Shown: positions 5,401-9,247 of the stretch, in pieces
Layout: each line of letters starts with the position of its first letter
Position numbering within the stretch: the stretch's first letter is position 1
DNA from: Clostridia bacterium
GTDB lineage: Bacteria > Bacillota > Clostridia > DUPQ01
Reading direction: 5' to 3'
DNA: 9,247 nt
Assembly: GCA_028690885.1 (NCBI GenBank)
Contig: JAQVAJ010000036.1
Coordinates: 1-9,247 of the forward strand
Program-made: the position numbers and the translations under genes
The notes under the pieces: model-generated
Told to the model about the DNA's origin: nothing
Seen by the model: the letters and a program-made list of their open reading frames with translations, nothing else
The model's database searches: none

Positions 5401-6735
5401 ATGGAAAATTCAAATAATTACAAAAATAAAAGGAAAAAGCCCTTTTTAGTTAAAGACAAATTTAAGAATAAGAGAAAATTTGAAAGAAGAGCAGGTCATC
5501 CGCTTAAAGATTTCTCAAAATTCAAGAAAAGACCCGTAGAATTAGATAATCAGAAACCACAAGCAAGTTATTCAGGTACAAAATTTGATGAGCTTAGTCT
5601 TTCTGAAGGTATAATGAAAGCACTTGAGAAAAAGAACTATATTCATTCATCAACTGTACAAGCTGATGTAATACCGCCTTTGATGGAATATAGGGATGTT
5701 ATAGCGAAAGCTCCTACAGGAACTGGAAAAACATTTGCATTTGGAATACCGCTAATAGAGCAGATGGAATATGACAACAAAGATATACAGGCATTAATAC
5801 TTGCACCAACAAGAGAGCTTGTTATTCAGATTAGGGATGAGTTAACGGACTTATCTGCTTTTATGCCAAAAGTTAGAATTGAAGCTATATATGGCGGCAA
5901 AGCAATAGATGTCCAGATAAAAGCATTAAAAAGGAGTCCGCAGATTATTGTTGCTACACCAGGTCGTCTTAAAGATCACATAGAAAGAAAAACAATAGAT
6001 ATTTCAAACGTAAGAACCGCAGTACTCGATGAGGCAGACAGGATGCTGGATATGGGCTTTATTGAAGATGTAACAAGTATTTTGAATTTAATGAAGAATA
6101 GAAAAAATCTTGCACTTTTATCTGCAACAATGTCAACTGGTGTTATGGATATATCTTGGTTATATCAAAGAGATCCTGTTGAGATTACTGTAGAGGAAGA
6201 CAATGAAAATAAACCAGATATTGACCAGTTAAGTATTATGCTTCACAATACTCATGCAAAAATTAAAGCTGTTGCTGATATAATGGATAACAATGATTTT
6301 TATAAAGTCCTTGTTTTTTGTAATACTATTAATATGGTTAGAATGCTGACAGATGATTTATATGATAAAGGATATGCAGTTAGCTGTATATATGGCGGAA
6401 AGTCGCAAGCAGGAAGAGAAAAGACTATCAGAGCATTTAAAGAAGAAAAACTCAATATGCTTGTAGCTACTGATGTTGCAGCAAGAGGTCTTGATATTAC
6501 TGATGTTGATGCAGTCATAAATTTTGATCTTCCTAATGATAAAGAGCAATATATTCATAGAATCGGAAGAACAGGAAGAGCGATGAAAACTGGTATAGCG
6601 ATATCTTTAATAACACCTTATGATATTGAAAGGCTAGAAGATATAGTTAGATATAGTAAAGCTGATATAAAAGAGTTTAAGAACGATAATATACTAAAAT
6701 TTGTTCAAGAAGGAGCTAAAGAAGATGATAATTGA
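5401..6735 (+). CDS. DEAD-box ATP-dependent RNA helicase
   Basis: This 444-residue helicase unwinds short RNA duplexes using ATP; likely roles are ribosome assembly, mRNA decay or cold adaptation. All core motifs are present: Q motif with Phe62 and Gln87, motif I APTGTGKT (104-111), Ia APTREL (135-140), Ib TPGR (186-189), II DEAD (210-213), III SAT (241-243), IV VFCNT (305-309), V ATDVAARGLDI (356-366) and VI HRIGRTGRA (386-394). The Q motif reads SSTVQ where PTPIQ is usual. A lysine/arginine-rich, probably disordered tail occupies about 1-50 and likely binds RNA. There is little beyond the helicase core at the C-terminus, unlike CshA or DbpA. An AGAAGG site overlaps the hisE end, and the stop overlaps the next gene by 11 bases. 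The exact subfamily is uncertain. Confidence 0.95.
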   Translation: MENSNNYKNKRKKPFLVKDKFKNKRKFERRAGHPLKDFSKFKKRPVELDNQKPQASYSGTKFDELSLSEGIMKALEKKNYIHSSTVQADVIPPLMEYRDVIAKAPTGTGKTFAFGIPLIEQMEYDNKDIQALILAPTRELVIQIRDELTDLSAFMPKVRIEAIYGGKAIDVQIKALKRSPQIIVATPGRLKDHIERKTIDISNVRTAVLDEADRMLDMGFIEDVTSILNLMKNRKNLALLSATMSTGVMDISWLYQRDPVEITVEEDNENKPDIDQLSIMLHNTHAKIKAVADIMDNNDFYKVLVFCNTINMVRMLTDDLYDKGYAVSCIYGGKSQAGREKTIRAFKEEKLNMLVATDVAARGLDITDVDAVINFDLPNDKEQYIHRIGRTGRAMKTGIAISLITPYDIERLEDIVRYSKADIKEFKNDNILKFVQEGAKEDDN

Positions 6736-7585
6736 TGCACATAATCATGCTGACTGGCATAAAACTGACTTGCAAGGTTTTCTGAAAAATATGGATGAGT
6801 TCAATATTGATGTTACCTGGCTTCTTTCATGGGAGTGTCCAAGACATGAATATGAGAACTATAACGGGGGATTGGCTACTTATCTTACAAAAGGTCCAAT
6901 ACCATTTGAAGCAGCTTTGGAATACAAGAAGGCATATCCTGAGAAATTTGTTTTAGGATATTGTCCAGATCCGCGTAATCCTGATGCTATAAATAATTTA
7001 AAATCAGCAACATACATTCATAAGGTTCAAGTATGTGGAGAATTAAAAGTTAGAATGATGTATGATGATTTTGATGCTATAAGATTTTATAGAACCGCAG
7101 GTGAGCTTAATCTTCCAGTAATAATGCATTTTGATTACGAATTTAATAAACCATGGTCAAATGCATGGCCGAACTTTTGGTATGGAGGCGGTATTGATGT
7201 GCTAGAAAGAATTCTTAAGAAATGTCCTGAAACCACTTTTTTAGGACATGCTCCAGGTTTCTGGGCACATATATCTAATGATGATCAGTTTGATAAATTG
7301 TCTTATCCAAAAGGTCCTGTAATTAAAGATGGTATGATTACTCAACTACTGGATAAATACGATAACCTATATTGTGACATGTCAGCCGGAAGCGGTTGGA
7401 ACGCATTTAATAGAGATTTAGAACATGCATATTGGTTCATGAACAACTATCAAGACAGAATACTTTATGCCAGAGACTATTTTGATAACAGACATCAGGA
7501 ACTTATTGAGTCATTAGATCTTAAACAGGAAGTAAAGGATAAAATTTACTTTAAGAATGCTCTCAAATTAGTACCTCTAAAATGA
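6725..7585 (+). CDS. Amidohydrolase-family (Amidohydro_2-like) metal-dependent hydrolase
   Basis: This protein of about 286 residues looks like a TIM-barrel amidohydrolase of the Amidohydro_2 type. The N-terminal metal motif is DAHNH (4-8), giving His6 and His8. Further candidate ligands are His135 in PVIMHFDY (131-138), His175 in FLGHAPGFW (172-180) and Asp251 in ILYARDYFDN (246-255). The last motif normally reads (F/Y)GSD(Y/F)P, so Ala-Arg replaces Gly-Ser before the aspartate. The chain is rich in tryptophan around 142-181, which may line the substrate pocket. The substrate is unknown; the family includes decarboxylases and lactonases. I chose the ATG at 6725 because AAGGAG (6710-6715) sits 9 bases upstream and DAHNH then falls at the N-terminus as expected. 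It overlaps the helicase gene by 11 bases and the next gene by 4. Confidence 0.82.
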   Translation: MIIDAHNHADWHKTDLQGFLKNMDEFNIDVTWLLSWECPRHEYENYNGGLATYLTKGPIPFEAALEYKKAYPEKFVLGYCPDPRNPDAINNLKSATYIHKVQVCGELKVRMMYDDFDAIRFYRTAGELNLPVIMHFDYEFNKPWSNAWPNFWYGGGIDVLERILKKCPETTFLGHAPGFWAHISNDDQFDKLSYPKGPVIKDGMITQLLDKYDNLYCDMSAGSGWNAFNRDLEHAYWFMNNYQDRILYARDYFDNRHQELIESLDLKQEVKDKIYFKNALKLVPLK

Positions 7586-8133
7586 AGGTACTAGTATCAG
7601 GATTCATAGCTTTTGCTGGTTTTAGCGAAAATATTACTGAGAAGATAGTAAATAGTTTACCAGTGTCTTTGAATAATATTGACATATACACTGTTATACT
7701 TCCGGTTGAGTATGAAAATGCATTTAACATACTTGATAATATGATTGATCAAATAAAGCCTGATTTTGTAATTGCTACTGGAATGGCAGCATCAAGAAAA
7801 TTTATATCAATTGAGAAAATTGCTGTGAATATTGATAATTCTGATACTGCTGATAATGCAGGAGTTATTAAAAAGGATTCTTTAATTGTAACCAACGAGG
7901 ATATTGCTAAAACAGCAAGTCTTGAATATCCAGATAAAGTATATGAAATTGAGGGTGTAAAAAACTCATATAGTGCCGGTACCTATGTATGCAATGACCT
8001 TTTCTACAGACTTCTGTCAAAATCAGATAGCAAGGATTATCCTAAAATTTCATTTATTCACTTTCCTAGTGAAGATAATATGCCATATGAAAAACAGCTC
8101 AGCATATTTTTATCAATACTGAGCTGTCTGTGA
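7582..8133 (+). CDS. pcp: Pyroglutamyl-peptidase I (C15 family), divergent
   Basis: This family removes N-terminal pyroglutamate from peptides with a Glu-Cys-His triad. The 183-residue protein is shorter than the usual 200-215. Triad candidates are all present: Glu78 in ISIEKIAVNI (75-84), Cys137 in SAGTYVCNDLFY (131-142) and His160 in FIHFP (158-162). The opening SGFIAFAGFSEN corresponds to the usual TGFxPFGG...N, with the Pro and Gly-Gly altered, and VIATGMAAS replaces VGxAGGR. It is therefore recognisable but divergent, and its specificity may have shifted. The start overlaps the amidohydrolase stop (ATGA) with no Shine-Dalgarno of its own, indicating translational coupling. It is the last gene of the operon. 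Its 3' end holds an inverted repeat that may terminate transcription from the opposite strand. Confidence 0.8.
   Translation: MKVLVSGFIAFAGFSENITEKIVNSLPVSLNNIDIYTVILPVEYENAFNILDNMIDQIKPDFVIATGMAASRKFISIEKIAVNIDNSDTADNAGVIKKDSLIVTNEDIAKTASLEYPDKVYEIEGVKNSYSAGTYVCNDLFYRLLSKSDSKDYPKISFIHFPSEDNMPYEKQLSIFLSILSCL
8094..8127 (-). terminator. Inverted repeat at the convergent end, candidate terminator
   Basis: ACAGCTCAG (8094-8102) and CTGAGCTGT (8119-8127) form a perfect 9-bp stem with a 16-base loop. Read on the minus strand, the stem ends in a run of five T's, so it fits a terminator for the minus-strand helical-repeat gene whose stop is at 8153. Read on the plus strand it is followed by a looser T-rich stretch (GATTTAATAATTTT) and may also stop the pcp operon. 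It lies inside the last codons of pcp. Confidence 0.55.
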
Positions 8134-8152
8134 TTTAATAATTTTAAGTAAA

Positions 8153-9055
8153 CTATATTCCAAAAAGTTCTAAGGATTTCATTTCATTTTTAACGTTATA
8201 TATATTTAGGTTGTCTTTTGCATATCTTAGTACTTTTGCAATTACTGGATCCATCCATCCTTTAGAAAAAAGTCTTTTTGCAAAATTAACTGATAAATCA
8301 TCTATATCGTCATTTTCCACACATAAATCAAGATAATTCCACATTACGTCATCGTTCAACTGTACTCCATTCATTCTTTGAACTTCGATATTTTCTCTTG
8401 CTATAATAAGATTATTGCTTGAGAGACTGGAAAATAGAAGGAGATTAACATATGAATGGTCTAGATATCTTGGTATTCTTTTAAATTTACCAGCGATGGT
8501 TATGTCTTCCATAATCTGTTTGTCTGTAATTGCTAGTTTTTCAAGGAGCTTCCATCTGAACTCGTCCTCAATATGCTCGTCATTTACAAATTTCATCATC
8601 ATCTGTTCAGTATCTTTTGGTCTTTTTGCAATCACTGCATACCAGTAACATATAAGTATGATACATAATAAGTTGTCTGGATTTGCCAAGTAAGCTTCAT
8701 GAACTTCCTTCATTCTTCTTGCAGTTATAATACCTGTTAAATAGCCTCTGGTATTTTTTTTAAGTAATGTAGACTCCTTTATGAGAAGGGCAGTCATTAT
8801 TTCAACAAACATACCTTTATACGGGGTTTTTCCTGTAAAAAATTCCTTATGCTCTTCATATATCTTTAATGCATTATTATATCTAGTAATGCATGAATAA
8901 GCAGTTATGAGGCCTAATACTGATTTTTGTATTTCAATTCCATGCTTAATAAGATACTTAAACCCCTTTATAGCCTCATCATAATCGCCATCCTTAAGAC
9001 TTATCATGGAATTGGAATAATATAGTTTTAAGTCTTTGAACTCATTCTTAGCCAT
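8153..9055 (-). CDS. Helical-repeat (TPR-like) protein of unknown function
   Basis: I do not recognise this 300-residue protein. It looks all-helical. Residues about 12-70 read like one or two TPR units: YYSNSMISLKDGDYDEAIKGF, then a second helix pair ending in YNNALKIYEEH. A hydrophobic stretch LLCIILICYWYAVIA (129-143) could be a buried helix or, less likely, a membrane segment; no signal peptide is seen, so a cytosolic scaffold role is plausible. The start is well supported by TAGGAG (9066-9061) five bases upstream. That site includes the stop codon of the upstream OmpA-family gene, so the two proteins are probably made together and may act together. The gene runs opposite to the pcp operon and ends 19 bases from it. 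Confidence 0.75.
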   Translation of the reverse strand: MAKNEFKDLKLYYSNSMISLKDGDYDEAIKGFKYLIKHGIEIQKSVLGLITAYSCITRYNNALKIYEEHKEFFTGKTPYKGMFVEIMTALLIKESTLLKKNTRGYLTGIITARRMKEVHEAYLANPDNLLCIILICYWYAVIAKRPKDTEQMMMKFVNDEHIEDEFRWKLLEKLAITDKQIMEDITIAGKFKRIPRYLDHSYVNLLLFSSLSSNNLIIARENIEVQRMNGVQLNDDVMWNYLDLCVENDDIDDLSVNFAKRLFSKGWMDPVIAKVLRYAKDNLNIYNVKNEMKSLELFGI

Positions 9056-9063
9056 GTATTCTC

Positions 9064-9247
9064 CTAACTCGCGTCATCAAGTGAATCCAGATATTCTTGA
9101 ATTATCTGACCGACATTTTCTTCGCGCACCACTATGGAAAATTCGATTCTTCTGTTCTTAGCTCTTAAAGCTTCTGTATAGTCATTTTCCACTAAGGGTC
9201 TGGATTCAGAATATCCAACTGCTCCGAAATAACTTGAATATTGCGTT
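9064..9247 (-). CDS. OmpA/MotB-family C-terminal domain protein, 5' part outside window
   Basis: The minus-strand frame from the window edge gives 60 residues and a TAG stop (9066-9064). It contains FGAVGYSESRPLVENDY and ALRAKNRRIEFSIV, the classic end of the OmpA-like peptidoglycan-binding domain (GYGexxPxxxN...RxxNRRIE). The asparagine and the Arg-Arg pair of the NRRIE motif are intact. After the domain comes an acidic tail of about 20 residues (REENVGQIIQEYLDSLDDAS). In a Gram-positive such a domain usually belongs to a MotB-like or ZorB-like membrane protein that anchors an ion-driven stator partner to the cell wall, but the N-terminal part and any partner gene lie beyond the window. It is translationally linked to the helical-repeat gene that follows. 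Confidence 0.82.
   Translation of the reverse strand, partial: TQYSSYFGAVGYSESRPLVENDYTEALRAKNRRIEFSIVVREENVGQIIQEYLDSLDDAS

Noticed and set aside
6701..6724. TTG at 6701 as the start of the amidohydrolase
   Set aside because: It would add eight residues in front of the DAHNH motif. The ATG at 6725 has a good AAGGAG 9 bases upstream.
8415..8648. Plus-strand open frame opposite the helical-repeat gene
   Set aside because: It lies wholly antisense to a gene with a clear ribosome binding site and shows no recognisable motif or start signal; it is most likely a shadow.
1..9247. Mobile element, CRISPR array or tRNA genes
   Set aside because: I saw no spaced direct repeats of CRISPR type, transposase or integrase motifs, or tRNA cloverleaf arms. 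Base composition looks even across the window.

Overview
The window comes from an AT-rich Gram-positive genome, most likely a Clostridia member and possibly Lachnospiraceae-like. This rests on the strong AGGAGG-type ribosome binding sites, the mazG-rqcP pair known from Firmicutes, and the infC-rpmI-rplT operon behind an L20-type leader. The genus is not determinable from the sequence. Almost all of the window is coding, and every gene from the start to 8133 lies on the plus strand. The only long gap is the 5' leader of infC.

Region 1 (1-1908) is a tightly packed run. It holds the 3' tail of an unknown gene (perhaps DUF1385/YqhQ), prmC (methylates release factors), mazG (NTP pyrophosphohydrolase) and rqcP (ribosome quality control). 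Region 2 (1946-3987) is the translation cluster. It has a near-consensus sigma-A promoter, a structured L20-type leader, infC, rpmI, rplT and a SpoU/TrmH-family RNA methyltransferase. infC very probably starts at an AUA codon, the kind of start that IF3 itself discriminates against, so two autoregulatory layers (L20 on the leader, IF3 on its start codon) are likely. A terminator-like hairpin with eight T's lies inside the methyltransferase gene just after rplT and may trim transcription of the r-protein operon.

Region 3 (about 3989-8133) looks like one operon behind its own promoter and a palindromic repeat: sugar phosphate isomerase/epimerase-like TIM barrel, hisI, hisE, a DEAD-box RNA helicase, an Amidohydro_2-type metal hydrolase and a divergent pyroglutamyl peptidase. 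Neighbouring genes overlap by 4-11 bases or are separated by 1 base. The mix joins two middle steps of histidine biosynthesis, an RNA helicase and three hydrolase/isomerase-type enzymes with no obvious common pathway.

Region 4 (8153-9247, minus strand) converges on region 3. It holds the C-terminal end of an OmpA/MotB-family protein, cut by the window edge, followed by a 300-residue helical-repeat protein of unknown function whose ribosome binding site overlaps the upstream stop codon. This pair is the least explained part of the window. No CRISPR array, insertion sequence, tRNA or rRNA was seen. Nothing here can be shown to be a wholly new system; the best leads are the leader/AUA control of infC, the intragenic terminator, the odd operon of region 3 and the OmpA-helical repeat pair.
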